From Acidobacteriota bacterium (lineage in GTDB: Bacteria; Acidobacteriota; Terriglobia; Terriglobales; Acidobacteriaceae), in assembly GCA_021805955.1 (NCBI GenBank), contig JAJZDO010000329.1:1-11964 (forward strand): a stretch of DNA of 11,964 bases, given 5' to 3'. The notes under the pieces were generated by a model. The model ran no database searches. It had not been told where the DNA came from and saw only the letters and a list, made by a program, of their open reading frames with translations. Both the position numbers and the translations under genes were made by a program. Shown here piece by piece: positions 1 to 7,560 of the stretch. Numbering within the stretch: position 1 is the stretch's first letter; each line of letters begins with the position of its first letter.

Positions 1-229
1 CCAACCCCCCCCCGCCGCAACCCCTTCCAAACCTTACCGACGGATTACGGACAGAAAACATAGCTTGACGATTATCTAGGAGTCTGTCGGGCATAGCGTT
101 TCGCTAAGGCCGATTCAGCGGTTTGCAGGGCTGGTGTTCGATCTGGTGGGCGCAGGCCGTAATCCCGTTGGTAGCTTATAGCAGGCTTTCTGTGCCGTTT
201 TGGTTCAACGGGCCCCTTTTCCCGCCGTT
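1..229. other. Left-edge non-coding segment containing the 3' flank of the IS element
   Basis: I see no convincing gene here. It starts with a run of nine C (5-13). From about position 80 onward it probably forms the untranslated end of the IS1182-type element, because the transposase stop codon lies at 230 and these elements carry a terminal inverted repeat a short way beyond the gene. The tract GGAGTCTGTCGGGC, just right of a CTAG tetranucleotide at 76-79, is a candidate IS end. Its partner terminus is missing, so the inverted repeat cannot be confirmed. Reading 1-79 on the minus strand gives no continuation of the LacI fragment found at 1285-1353. Confidence 0.4.
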
Positions 230-1294
230 TTATGCCATTTCCAGAACCCATCCGGCCCGGAACAGCTTCAGCAGGTTGCTCGTCGCGCACACCAGCTTCC
301 ACTCGCGGCTGACATTCTCTTTGCCACGCAAGCTGAAGCGGCGAAAGCCGCGCTGTTCCTTGATCTGTCCGAAGACCGGCTCGACGATCGCCTTGCGCAT
401 CTTGTATACGGCGCGTCCAGCCTCGGTTCGCAACTTGTGGCGCATCGCCTCCTTCGGCGACGCGTCCGCAGGCGGCGGATCGCTGCTCGTCTCCACCGCG
501 CCGCCATGCTTGTCGCGGCCCGTCGCCACGTACAGGTCGACGTCCTTTACTAACTCATCGGTCACATTTGCCTCGCTGAAGTAGCCCGTGTCGGCGCTGA
601 CCTTCTCCGGCTTCCGTTCCAGATTCGCCGCGATCCGCGCGATCATCGGCAGCAATTGTTTCTTGTCGTTGGTCTCCTGCGTAACCTCGGCGGCCACGAT
701 CACCTGCGACGCGGAATCGACCGCGATCTGCGCGTTGTAGCCCTGCACGAAACTGCCTTTGTTGGCGCCATCCGGCATGATACGGCTCTCCGGATCGGTG
801 AAGTTGCGTTGCGCCGTGTCGTCTGGCTTAACCTGATCGGGATCGCGCAACTCGGGCTTGCGGCCACCCTTCTTCTTGCCGGTACGTTGTTCTTCCTCTT
901 CGCGCTCGACCAGCTTCTGCTCGGTCTCGGCGCTTTGCTGCGCGGCCTTTTCTTTGGCTTCCTGTTCCAAAGCCGCTTTGGCCTGCGCGATCTTCTGCAG
1001 CCGGCTCTCCCGCCGCTGCAACTCGGCAGGCAACTCGTCGCCATGCCGATCCTTGCCGTACTGCGCATCCTCTTCGGCATCGGTCTTTTCCGCGGCCGCC
1101 AGCAGCGCATCGATCTCCTGCTGCAGGCGCGCCTCGGTCTCGTTCATGCGCTTGTAGCTCATCGCCTTGTGCTTGCTGGCGTTCGCCTTGATCTTGGTTC
1201 CGTCGATGGACACATGGCCCAGCTTCACCAGCCCAGCTTCCGAACACAGCAGCAGGGCCTGCGTGAACAAACCCGAGAGCGCCTCGAGATGCCG
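80..1294 (-). mobile_element. IS1182-family insertion sequence remnant, transposase 5' end lost
   Basis: The segment holds the C-terminal three quarters of an IS1182-type transposase and a possible terminal sequence starting near 80. The other end is absent: at 1285-1294 the transposase frame runs straight into the beginning of a LacI-family regulator gene. The element therefore appears to be a deletion derivative, unable to move by itself without its N-terminal domain and second terminus. The left limit is a guess from the GGAGTCTGTCGGGC tract. The right limit is where the transposase-like reading frame (R-H-L-E-A-L-S) stops making sense. Confidence 0.6.
230..1294 (-). pseudogene. IS1182-family transposase, N-terminally truncated
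   Basis: This DDE transposase would cut and join the ends of its own insertion sequence. The visible frame runs from a codon for Arg at 1292-1294 through RHLEALSGLFTQALLLC to a stop at 230; the first possible start inside it is TTG at 1270 (346 aa). Likely catalytic residues are all present: Asp in VSIDGTKIKA near residue 24 of the 346-aa form, Asp in VSADTGYFSE, and Glu in IVEPVFGQIKEQRGFRRFSL. A charged, Glu/Lys/Gln-rich segment in the first half resembles the insertion seen between the first two catalytic residues of this family. Family members are usually 450-550 aa, so about 100-150 N-terminal residues, including the DUF772-type domain, are missing. I see no internal stop or frameshift. 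The upstream flank is an unrelated LacI-type gene start, so I call it a pseudogene. Confidence 0.85.
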
Positions 1295-1353
1295 AGCGCA
1301 TCTGCGATATCCTTGATTCCAGGCTGCCGCACGGGTTCTTTACTTGCTTTCAT
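1285..1353 (-). pseudogene. LacI-family transcriptional regulator, N-terminal fragment only
   Basis: Reading from ATG at 1353, the frame gives MKASKEPVRQPGIKDIADAL followed by G-I-S. IKDIADALGIS is the first helix and turn of a LacI-type helix-turn-helix, a family that usually continues with something like (I/T)GTVDRAL in the recognition helix. Instead the frame changes to an arginine- and cysteine-rich run and ends at a TGA after about 42 codons, because the DNA beyond 1285 belongs to the IS1182-type transposase. The gene is thus cut inside its DNA-binding domain and must be inactive. It lies downstream of and on the same strand as the sugar-acid transporter, a usual place for a local catabolic regulator, so it may once have controlled the transporter and the divergent pentonate operon. 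The assignment rests on a short stretch, but the match to the family start is characteristic. Confidence 0.65.
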
Positions 1354-1567
1354 CCTATGTTTACCGCTACGGGATGCACCGGCGAAAAGGTCGGCCCAAC
1401 AAAGCGAAACTATCTTCTAAGGTACACGCATTACTGGCACGGCAACCCTGAGTTTGCCTCCATAATTACTCAACTTAGTGCCAACACGCATCTAGCGGCC
1501 TGTTTGGTCGCCACTCCACGCGGCTTTCTGGATATCGCATCAACTTGAACGCAATGTTATCCACGGA
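1354..1567. other. Intergenic region between transporter stop and regulator fragment
   Basis: This stretch of about 214 bases separates the transporter stop from the ATG of the broken LacI-type gene. By position it should contain the transporter's transcription end and the former regulator promoter. I see no hairpin followed by a T-run on the minus strand and no -35/-10 pair good enough to annotate. An AGG directly before the regulator ATG is at best a poor ribosome-binding site. Confidence 0.4.
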
Positions 1568-2875
1568 TCAGGGTGCCTCCATACCAGTTACAGGCCTCTT
1601 CCGCGGCGATTCCCGCAAGAACAGGATGATCAGCCCCGCACCCATCGATGAAACGGCCATCAGCAGGAATCCCGACCTGGAACTACCGGTGGCCGCGCCG
1701 AGCAGACCGACCAGCCAGGCGCCGAAGAACGCCCCGAGCGCGCCACAACTGTTGATCAGCGCCATGATCTCTCCCGCGACACTGTTCGGAAGCATTTCAG
1801 GAATCATGGCAAAAAAAGTTCCATACGGCGCATAGATTGCGCCACCGGCGAGTATCAGAAATCCATATGCTGTCCAGAAGCTATGCCCGGTGGCGAAGTA
1901 AGAGCCAAGCAGCGCGGTCGCGGCAAGCATCAGGAAAGGCCACACGAAGCGCTTGCGCTGGAGTGTCCTGTCGGAGAGGTGCGAAACCAGCAGCATCAGC
2001 AGAATGGCCAGCAAGTACGGCGCGGCGCCGAGCAGGCCGGTCGTTTGGATGCTGCTGGAGGACCCTTGCCGGATGATCGTCGGCAGCCACAGCACAAATC
2101 CATAGACCGCGACGCTCCATAGAAAATATTGGACGCATAGCCACACGACGCTGCCATTCTTCAGCGCAGACCTGAAGTTCGCCGCATGAGGAATGGCCTG
2201 CTGTTCCTGCTCCAGTTGATGCTTCAGAGAATCGCAAGCAGTCTGGCTCATCCACGGCGTATTCTCCGGTCCGTCGTGAACCAGCAGCAGCCAGACGAAC
2301 GCCCAGAGAACGGATGGAATTCCTTCGTAGATGAATGTTTTCTGCCAGCCGACTGCCTGAATCAGATATCCGGTCGCCGCGGACATCCATAGAACGGTTA
2401 CGGGATTGCCGAGGAACAGCAGTGTGTTGGTGCGGGACCGCTCCGCGCGTCTAAACCAATTGGTCAGCAGGATCAGCAGGGCCGGAAGGATAACGCTTTC
2501 CGCAACGCCAAGCAAAAGGCGATCGACTGCCAGTAGCCAGAAATTCCAAATCACACCCGTCAACGCGGCCAGAGTGCCCCAGCTTAGCAGCGCAAAAAAA
2601 ACGAGGCGCGTGGCGCTGTTCCGCCGCGCATAGGCCGCGCCCGGCACCTGAAACAAAAAATATCCCAGAAAAAACAGCGCCCCCAGCAGTGCGGAGCGAG
2701 AGTTGCCGATGTGCAGCGTGGTCGCCAGGCCCGCAGCCGCGCCGAAGCCATAGTTGGTCCGGTCGAGATACGCCAGACTGTACGTGACAAAGACGCACGG
2801 TACGATATACAGCCAGCGCTTCCGCATCTCGGACTGGATACCTTGCGTAGCTCTAACTGGCGTGTTGACCATCAT
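1568..2875 (-). CDS. MFS transporter, anion:cation symporter (sugar-acid uptake) family
   Basis: This integral membrane transporter of about 435 aa probably imports a sugar acid with protons into the cytoplasm. It has the pattern of 12 hydrophobic segments expected of MFS proteins. The start reads MRKRWLYIVPCVFVTYSLAY followed by L-D-R-T-N-Y-G-F-G, the typical first membrane helix of the ACS family (hexuronate, glucarate, galactonate carriers). The loop ARRNSATRLV and the second-half loop SHLSDRTLQRKR match MFS motif A, and WFRRAERSRTNT matches the conserved helix 4-5 loop. The start is uncertain: GTG at 2908, tandem ATGs at 2875 and 2872, and ATG at 2827 all fit; I chose 2875 for its ATG and the purine-rich stretch upstream. 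It is divergent from the pentonate operon, so D-xylonate or a related pentonate is the inferred substrate. The exact substrate cannot be read from the sequence. Confidence 0.85.
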   Translation of the reverse strand: MMVNTPVRATQGIQSEMRKRWLYIVPCVFVTYSLAYLDRTNYGFGAAAGLATTLHIGNSRSALLGALFFLGYFLFQVPGAAYARRNSATRLVFFALLSWGTLAALTGVIWNFWLLAVDRLLLGVAESVILPALLILLTNWFRRAERSRTNTLLFLGNPVTVLWMSAATGYLIQAVGWQKTFIYEGIPSVLWAFVWLLLVHDGPENTPWMSQTACDSLKHQLEQEQQAIPHAANFRSALKNGSVVWLCVQYFLWSVAVYGFVLWLPTIIRQGSSSSIQTTGLLGAAPYLLAILLMLLVSHLSDRTLQRKRFVWPFLMLAATALLGSYFATGHSFWTAYGFLILAGGAIYAPYGTFFAMIPEMLPNSVAGEIMALINSCGALGAFFGAWLVGLLGAATGSSRSGFLLMAVSSMGAGLIILFLRESPRKRPVTGMEAP

Positions 2876-3021
2876 CCCGCAGCGTAACCCTTTCCCTTTT
2901 TCATGCACGTCAAGTATGGAGCCTGCCCACAGACGGCTGGCGCAAGAATCTCAGCAACCACGACAGAGGCGCTCCCCACGTTCGCAGCAGAAGGACCGAG
3001 CAATCCAAAGCTATCCGCAAA

Positions 3022-3027
3022 TATAAT
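3022..3027 (+). promoter_or_regulatory. Candidate -10 element (TATAAT) of the pentonate operon
   Basis: A perfect sigma-70-type TATAAT lies 91 bases before the dehydratase ATG. Transcription would begin around 3033-3036 and give a leader of about 85 bases. The expected -35 position (about 2999-3004, AGCAAT) is a poor match to TTGACA, which would suit a promoter needing an activator, or the match may be chance. Confidence 0.4.
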
Positions 3028-3046
3028 GGCGCTTCGTCGTTTCCGT

Positions 3047-3067
3047 CTTCTTCCTTCTTCCTTCTCA
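3047..3067 (+). repeat. Heptamer tandem repeat CTTCTTC x 2.7 in the leader
   Basis: Two exact copies of CTTCTTC (3047-3053, 3054-3060) are followed by an imperfect third, CTTCTCA (3061-3067). The surrounding leader, from about 3037 to 3072, is strongly pyrimidine-rich. If transcription starts after the TATAAT at 3022, the repeat lies in the untranslated leader, 51 bases before the start codon. Possible roles are a weakly structured ribosome standby site or a slip-prone repeat altering leader length. Chance is also possible. Confidence 0.6.
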
Positions 3068-3118
3068 CTTTCGTCACGGGTCCAGAAGTTTCATTACACT
3101 TGCAGGGAGGAGCAGTGC

Positions 3119-5101
3119 ATGGCGGTCCACGAAATATCTCTCCCATCCGTGCTGGAGACGGCAGATTTGGCGCTCAATGCAGTCGCCACGCACGCCAAAG
3201 GTCCTTCGGGTGTCCTGCCACTGACGCCGGAGATGTTGCTGACCCAGCCCTCGGGAAATCTATTCGGCTTGAGTCTGAATGTGGGCATGGGATGGGACCC
3301 GCTGCGTCTGCTAGGGCCGGAAGTATTGATCCTGAGCACACATGGTGGCTTGCGCGCCGAAGATGGCACCCCGATTGCGCTGGGCCTGCACACTGGCCAT
3401 TGGGAGGTCGGAGCGCTGGTTGCTGAAGCGGCACGCGAATTGAAACGGTTGGACGCCATTCCGTTTGCCGGCGCGTGCACCGATCCTTGCGACGGACGCA
3501 CCCAGGGAACCAGCGGTATGCTCGACTCCCTGCCATTTCGCAACGATGCGGCGATTGTGCTGCGCAGGCTGATGCGCTCCTTGCCAACCCGCGCCGGTGT
3601 CATTGGAGTCGCCACCTGCGACAAGGGACTGCCCGCCATGATGATGGCTCTTGCCTCCGCGGGAAAAATTCCTACAGTGCTTGTTCCCGGAGGCGTGAGC
3701 CTGTTGCCGGAATCGGGAGAAGACGCAGGCAAGGTGCAGACCATCGGCGCGCGGTTCGCGCAGAATCAAATCAGTTTGGAAGAGGCTGCGGATGTGGGAT
3801 GCCACGCCTGCGCCAGCCCTGGCGGCGGATGCCAATTTCTCGGAACCGCTGCCACCTCGCAGGTGATTGCCGAGGCGCTTGGTCTGGCGTTGCCGCACAC
3901 GGCGCTGGCCCCTTCCGGACAGCCAGTCTGGCTGGACGCTGCGCGGCGTTCCGCGCTGGCCATGATGCGGATGCACCAACTGCACATTGGAACACTCGAC
4001 ATATTGACGCAGGCCGCCGTGCAGAATGCGATGGTGCTCCATGCGGCCTTCGGCGGTTCCACCAATCTGCTGCTGCATCTGCCTGCAATTGCGCATGCGG
4101 CCAAATTGAATCGACCCGTCGCCGCGGACTGGGCGCATGTCAACCGGCAGGTGCCTCGGCTGGTGGATGCGTTGCCCAACGGCCCCGGCAATTATGCGAC
4201 GGTGCAGGTCTTTCTCGCCGGAGGCGTGCCGGAAGTCATGCTGCATCTGCGACGCGTGGGCCTGCTCGATACAAGCGTCCGTACAGTCTCTGGCGACACG
4301 CTGGATGCGTGCCTCGACTGGTGGCAGCAGAGTCCACGTCGCCACCAACTGAGAATACTTCTGCGCGAAAAAGACGGTATCGATCCCGACGATGTCATCC
4401 TAAGTCCCGACCGCGCCAAAGCGTGCGGACTGACACCGACGGTATGTTTTCCCATGGGAAATCTCGCTCCCGAAGGCTCTGTAGTGAAAAGCACGGCCAT
4501 CGATCCGGCGTTGGTGGACCTCAGCGGCGTCTATCGGCACCAGGGCCCGGCAAAAGTTTTCATCTCCGAAGCGTCGGCCATTGCAGCTATCAAGCAACAT
4601 CAGGTGGTGGAGGGGGATGTGCTGGTCCTGATTTGCAGCGGACCGGCGGGAGCCGGAATGCAGGAGGTATATCAGGTCACCGCCGCGTTGAAATTTCTTC
4701 CCTGGGGCAAGCATGTTGCTGTCCTCACGGACGCGCGCTTCAGCGGCGTTTCCACGGGAGCCTGCATCGGACACATTTCGCCGGAGGCGCTGGCTGGCGG
4801 CGCGATTGGAAAAATTCAAGACGGCGATCAGATTGAGATTGTCATCGACCGCGCGAATCTGGTGGGCAGCGTGAATCTGATTGGCAATGCGCGGGAAATC
4901 TTCGGTGCGGAAGAAGGTAGCCGTCGGCTGCACGAGCGTCCCTCTCGCGCCGATCTCAAGCCGCATCCCGATCTACCCGACGATACGCGCCTGTGGGCCG
5001 CGCTGGTGCAGGCCAGTGACGGCGTTTGGGGCGGCTGTGTGTATGACGTGGATACTATTCTCGCTATTTTGGAACAAGGACGAAAGGCGGAAGACAATTG
5101 A
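3119..5101 (+). CDS. yjhG: D-xylonate dehydratase, YjhG/YagF type (IlvD/Edd family)
   Basis: This cytoplasmic iron-sulfur enzyme of 660 aa removes water from D-xylonate (or a similar pentonate) to give 2-keto-3-deoxypentonate, the first shared step of the Weimberg and Dahms routes. The start ATG at 3119 follows a strong AGGGAGGAG (3104-3112) at 6-base spacing and gives the length usual for YjhG/YagF (about 655 aa); an in-frame 72-codon upstream extension is discarded. Family motifs are [16 protein letters not shown] (residues 118-133), [16 protein letters not shown] with Cys167-Asp-Lys (165-180), and [20 protein letters not shown] (228-247). The cysteines at about 120, 167 and 238 are the likely cluster ligands, and the last block separates the YjhG group from ordinary IlvD. 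Near the C terminus [21 protein letters not shown] is typical of the family's substrate region. It is the first gene of a three-gene operon, overlapping the next by 3 bases. L-arabonate or another pentonate remains possible as substrate. Confidence 0.93.
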   Translation: MAVHEISLPSVLETADLALNAVATHAKGPSGVLPLTPEMLLTQPSGNLFGLSLNVGMGWDPLRLLGPEVLILSTHGGLRAEDGTPIALGLHTGHWEVGALVAEAARELKRLDAIPFAGACTDPCDGRTQGTSGMLDSLPFRNDAAIVLRRLMRSLPTRAGVIGVATCDKGLPAMMMALASAGKIPTVLVPGGVSLLPESGEDAGKVQTIGARFAQNQISLEEAADVGCHACASPGGGCQFLGTAATSQVIAEALGLALPHTALAPSGQPVWLDAARRSALAMMRMHQLHIGTLDILTQAAVQNAMVLHAAFGGSTNLLLHLPAIAHAAKLNRPVAADWAHVNRQVPRLVDALPNGPGNYATVQVFLAGGVPEVMLHLRRVGLLDTSVRTVSGDTLDACLDWWQQSPRRHQLRILLREKDGIDPDDVILSPDRAKACGLTPTVCFPMGNLAPEGSVVKSTAIDPALVDLSGVYRHQGPAKVFISEASAIAAIKQHQVVEGDVLVLICSGPAGAGMQEVYQVTAALKFLPWGKHVAVLTDARFSGVSTGACIGHISPEALAGGAIGKIQDGDQIEIVIDRANLVGSVNLIGNAREIFGAEEGSRRLHERPSRADLKPHPDLPDDTRLWAALVQASDGVWGGCVYDVDTILAILEQGRKAEDN

Positions 5102-5925
5102 TTCTTTACCGGACCATGCAGGGTCACTACCTCGAACATGTGGGCCAGTATTACCGGCTCGAAGATACCTCCTGGGACGCATTGCTCACGCGACAGGAGT
5201 TGTACGAATATCTGTCGGAGAGTATCAGGAAGAACTCGCCCATTGGAGATTCGCTGCCATGTGCGCCAGAAGCTCCCATTGAGAACCAGGAGGTATGGGC
5301 CGCCGGCGTCACCTACTATCGCAGTCGCAGTGCGCGGATAGAAGAATCGAAAGACGCGGGTGGAGGCGACTTCTACGACCGCGTGTATCTCGCCGATCGT
5401 CCTGAACTGTTTTTCAAGGCAACGCCGCACCGGGTCGCGGGCCCAAACGGCAAGGTGAGGATTCGCAAGGATGCGACTTGGACCGTGCCCGAACCCGAGT
5501 TGACACTCTGCATCAACTCACAAGCGAAAATCGTCGGCTATACGATCGGCAATGACATGAGTTCGCGGGACATCGAAGGCGCGAACCCTTTATATCTGCC
5601 GCAGGCCAAGGTCTATGACCAAAGCTGCGCTCTCGGCCCCGGTATTTTGATTGCTCAAGAGCCATTGCCACTGACAACGCGAATCAGTATTGAAATCCTG
5701 CGCGGTACGAACATGGAATTTTCCGCGTCGGTTTCGCTGGCAGATATGAAGCGCGAACCCGCTACGCTGGTCGAGTATCTGTTTCGCGACAATAGCTTCC
5801 CGAGCGGCTGCTTTCTGCTGACTGGAACAGGCATTGTTCCGCCAGATTCTTTTACACTCCACAGCAACGACGAAATCAGGATCACGATTGCCTCCATCGG
5901 GACGCTCATCAACGAGGTCGCCTGA
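5098..5925 (+). CDS. 2-keto-3-deoxy-pentonate dehydratase, FAH-fold (KdaD-like)
   Basis: This 275-aa enzyme of the fumarylacetoacetate-hydrolase fold should dehydrate 2-keto-3-deoxy-D-xylonate/arabinonate to 2,5-dioxopentanoate. The substrate comes from the upstream dehydratase and the product feeds the downstream dehydrogenase. The FAH core is visible: [12 protein letters not shown] (residues 65-76), then [11 protein letters not shown] with Glu132 and Glu134, then [20 protein letters not shown] with Asp153. These acidic residues match the three carboxylates that bind Mg2+ in this fold. The C-terminal half has the usual [16 protein letters not shown] turn. I chose TTG at 5098: it overlaps the preceding TGA (TTGA), and the resulting start MILYRT resembles the family's beginning. 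An ATG seven codons in (5116) is the alternative. The overlap points to translational coupling. Other FAH proteins act on other keto acids, but the neighbours make the Weimberg role very likely. Confidence 0.88.
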   Translation: MILYRTMQGHYLEHVGQYYRLEDTSWDALLTRQELYEYLSESIRKNSPIGDSLPCAPEAPIENQEVWAAGVTYYRSRSARIEESKDAGGGDFYDRVYLADRPELFFKATPHRVAGPNGKVRIRKDATWTVPEPELTLCINSQAKIVGYTIGNDMSSRDIEGANPLYLPQAKVYDQSCALGPGILIAQEPLPLTTRISIEILRGTNMEFSASVSLADMKREPATLVEYLFRDNSFPSGCFLLTGTGIVPPDSFTLHSNDEIRITIASIGTLINEVA

Positions 5926-5926
5926 C

Positions 5927-7543
5927 ATGACACTCACCGGCCGATCCATCATAGGAGACCTGCCCGCGAAGGATGCCAAGCAGAGTGGAACGCATCGCGA
6001 TGCTCCCTTCTCGGCCATCAATCCGGCGACCGGACAGGTCCTCGATCCCGAATACCTGTCGGCTTCTGCGGAAGACGTCGAACGCGCCACGTCCGCAGCG
6101 GAGCAAGCATTTCCCGTGTATAGCCAATGCTCCGGCACGGAAAAGGGAGTTCTTCTTCGAGCGATTGCGCAGGGGCTAGAGGCCATCCGAGATTCCCTGG
6201 TTGAGCGCGCAAACCTGGAAACTGCGCTGCCTGTTCCGCGACTTCAAGGAGAAGTGACGCGCACCGCCAACCAACTTCGCCTGTTCGCCGAAGTTGTGGA
6301 GGAGGGCTCGTGGGTCATGGCGCGCATCGATCGCGCACTTCCCTCCCGTACGCCTGCGCCCCGGCCAGATTTGCGATCCATGCTGCGACCGCTCGGCCCC
6401 GTCGTGGTGTTCGGAGCCAGCAATTTCCCGCTCGCCTTTTCTGTTGCGGGCGGCGATACAGCTTCCGCCCTGGCGGCAGGCAATCCTGTCATCGTGAAGG
6501 CGCACCCCGCCCATCCTGGGACTAGCGAACTCGCCGGCCAGGTGATCGCATCGTGCGTTCGTGCAGCGGGCCTGCCGTCCGGCGTTTTTTCGCTGCTCTT
6601 TGACAACGGGACCACCATAGGAACCGCGCTTGTGAACCATCCGCGTGTCAAGGCTGTAGGTTTTACCGGCTCGCTCGCCGGAGGCCGTGCGCTGATGGAT
6701 ATCGCCGCAGCGCGCCCTGACCCCATTCCCTGTTACGCGGAAATGAGCAGCACCAATCCGGTCTTTATACTGTCCGGGGCATTGCGCGAACGCAGAGGGC
6801 AGATCGCGACAGATTTATATGCTTCCATCACCCTGGGCGCGGGACAGTTCTGCACGAAGCCTGGTCTGGTATTTCTCCCGCACGATGAAGCCGATGGAAT
6901 GCTCGATCAACTCCAGCATTTCGCAGAGCAATCTTCTCCGTTTACCATGTTGACCCAAGGCATCGCCGCGCAATTCTCAAGGACAGTTGCAGAACGAAAA
7001 AATTCTGGCCGCGCGCAATATCGCTCGACGTCAGACAATGCAAATATTGGCAGCCCATTCACAACTCACGCCACATTGCTAACTACGGACGCAGCATCGC
7101 TTGAAAACAATCCCAGATTGAACGAAGAAGTCTTCGGCCCATCTGCGCTCCTCGTTTCCTGCAAAGATCGTGAACAGACTTTGCGCGCCGCGGAATCACT
7201 GCAAGGCCACTTGACCGCCACAATACTCGGTACCGCGAAAGACTTCGATCGGAACCGCGATCTGGTTGCAATCCTGGAACGGAAAGTCGGCAGGTTAATC
7301 TTCAACGGCTATCCCACGGGAGTGGAGGTATCCCATGCCATGGTGCATGGAGGCCCCTACCCCGCCACTTCCGATGGCCGTTCCACCTCGGTCGGTAGCC
7401 AGGCCATTTTTCGCTTCGCCCGACCTGTCTGCTACCAGAACTTCCCCGAGCACGCATTGCCGCAAGAGCTTCGCGACAGCAACCCTCGCGGCATCTTTCG
7501 CATGGTCGATGGCAACATAACTCGCGAAAGCCTCCACGAATAG
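5927..7543 (+). CDS. Alpha-ketoglutarate semialdehyde (2,5-dioxovalerate) dehydrogenase
   Basis: This NAD(P)+-dependent aldehyde dehydrogenase of 538 aa oxidises 2,5-dioxopentanoate to 2-oxoglutarate, passing pentonate carbon into the TCA cycle. Motifs of the superfamily are present: FGASNFPLAFS with the catalytic-site Asn166, VIVKAHPAHP with the cofactor-binding Lys191, GFTGS at 245-249, the general base Glu272 in YAEMSSTNP, and the nucleophile Cys309 in GAGQFCTKPG. The AHPAHPGTS and AEMSSTNPVF forms and the length above 500 aa fit the KGSADH type found with sugar-acid genes rather than common betaine or succinate semialdehyde dehydrogenases. ATG at 5927 lies one base past the previous stop, with GAGG at 5914-5917 as ribosome-binding site. 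A longer in-frame start at 5834 is rejected because it overlaps the FAH gene by 92 bases. It is the last gene of the operon and faces the minus-strand operon across 17 bases. Confidence 0.92.
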   Translation: MTLTGRSIIGDLPAKDAKQSGTHRDAPFSAINPATGQVLDPEYLSASAEDVERATSAAEQAFPVYSQCSGTEKGVLLRAIAQGLEAIRDSLVERANLETALPVPRLQGEVTRTANQLRLFAEVVEEGSWVMARIDRALPSRTPAPRPDLRSMLRPLGPVVVFGASNFPLAFSVAGGDTASALAAGNPVIVKAHPAHPGTSELAGQVIASCVRAAGLPSGVFSLLFDNGTTIGTALVNHPRVKAVGFTGSLAGGRALMDIAAARPDPIPCYAEMSSTNPVFILSGALRERRGQIATDLYASITLGAGQFCTKPGLVFLPHDEADGMLDQLQHFAEQSSPFTMLTQGIAAQFSRTVAERKNSGRAQYRSTSDNANIGSPFTTHATLLTTDAASLENNPRLNEEVFGPSALLVSCKDREQTLRAAESLQGHLTATILGTAKDFDRNRDLVAILERKVGRLIFNGYPTGVEVSHAMVHGGPYPATSDGRSTSVGSQAIFRFARPVCYQNFPEHALPQELRDSNPRGIFRMVDGNITRESLHE

Positions 7544-7560
7544 TTCGCATTCTCGCGACT

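Larger units (their letters stand above)
2876..3118. promoter_or_regulatory. Divergent control region between transporter and pentonate operon
   Basis: These roughly 240 bases separate two diverging transcription units that probably share a function, so operators for the local regulator should lie here. A perfect TATAAT occurs at 3022-3027 on the plus strand, and a pyrimidine-rich heptamer repeat follows at 3047-3067. I find no clear LacI-type palindrome by eye. Open frames on the plus strand run through this region in phase with the dehydratase, but they lack resemblance to the family and precede a much better start site at 3119. Confidence 0.5.

Noticed and set aside
5..13. Run of nine C at the left edge
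   Set aside because: Could be a sequencing or contig-edge artefact; no function can be tied to it.
656..1420. Long plus-strand open frame, leucine-rich, opposite the transposase
   Set aside because: It is the antisense of the transposase coding region; the Leu-rich, membrane-like translation comes from Glu/Gln/Lys-rich codons on the other strand, and it has no family resemblance.
2903..3118. In-frame 72-codon N-terminal extension of the dehydratase
   Set aside because: The extension does not resemble the YjhG/YagF start, would overlap the transporter's start region, and a very good ribosome-binding site precedes the ATG at 3119, giving the usual family length.
3311..4836. Large open frames overlapping the dehydratase on both strands
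   Set aside because: High-GC shadow frames; the dehydratase frame carries all family motifs and the competing translations are Arg/Ala/His-rich without any motif.
7521..7558. Possible bidirectional terminator from two CTCGCGA copies between the converging operons
   Set aside because: The copies can pair over only about 6 bp (TCGCGA with TCGCGA) around a loop of some 25 bases, and no T-run follows on either strand.
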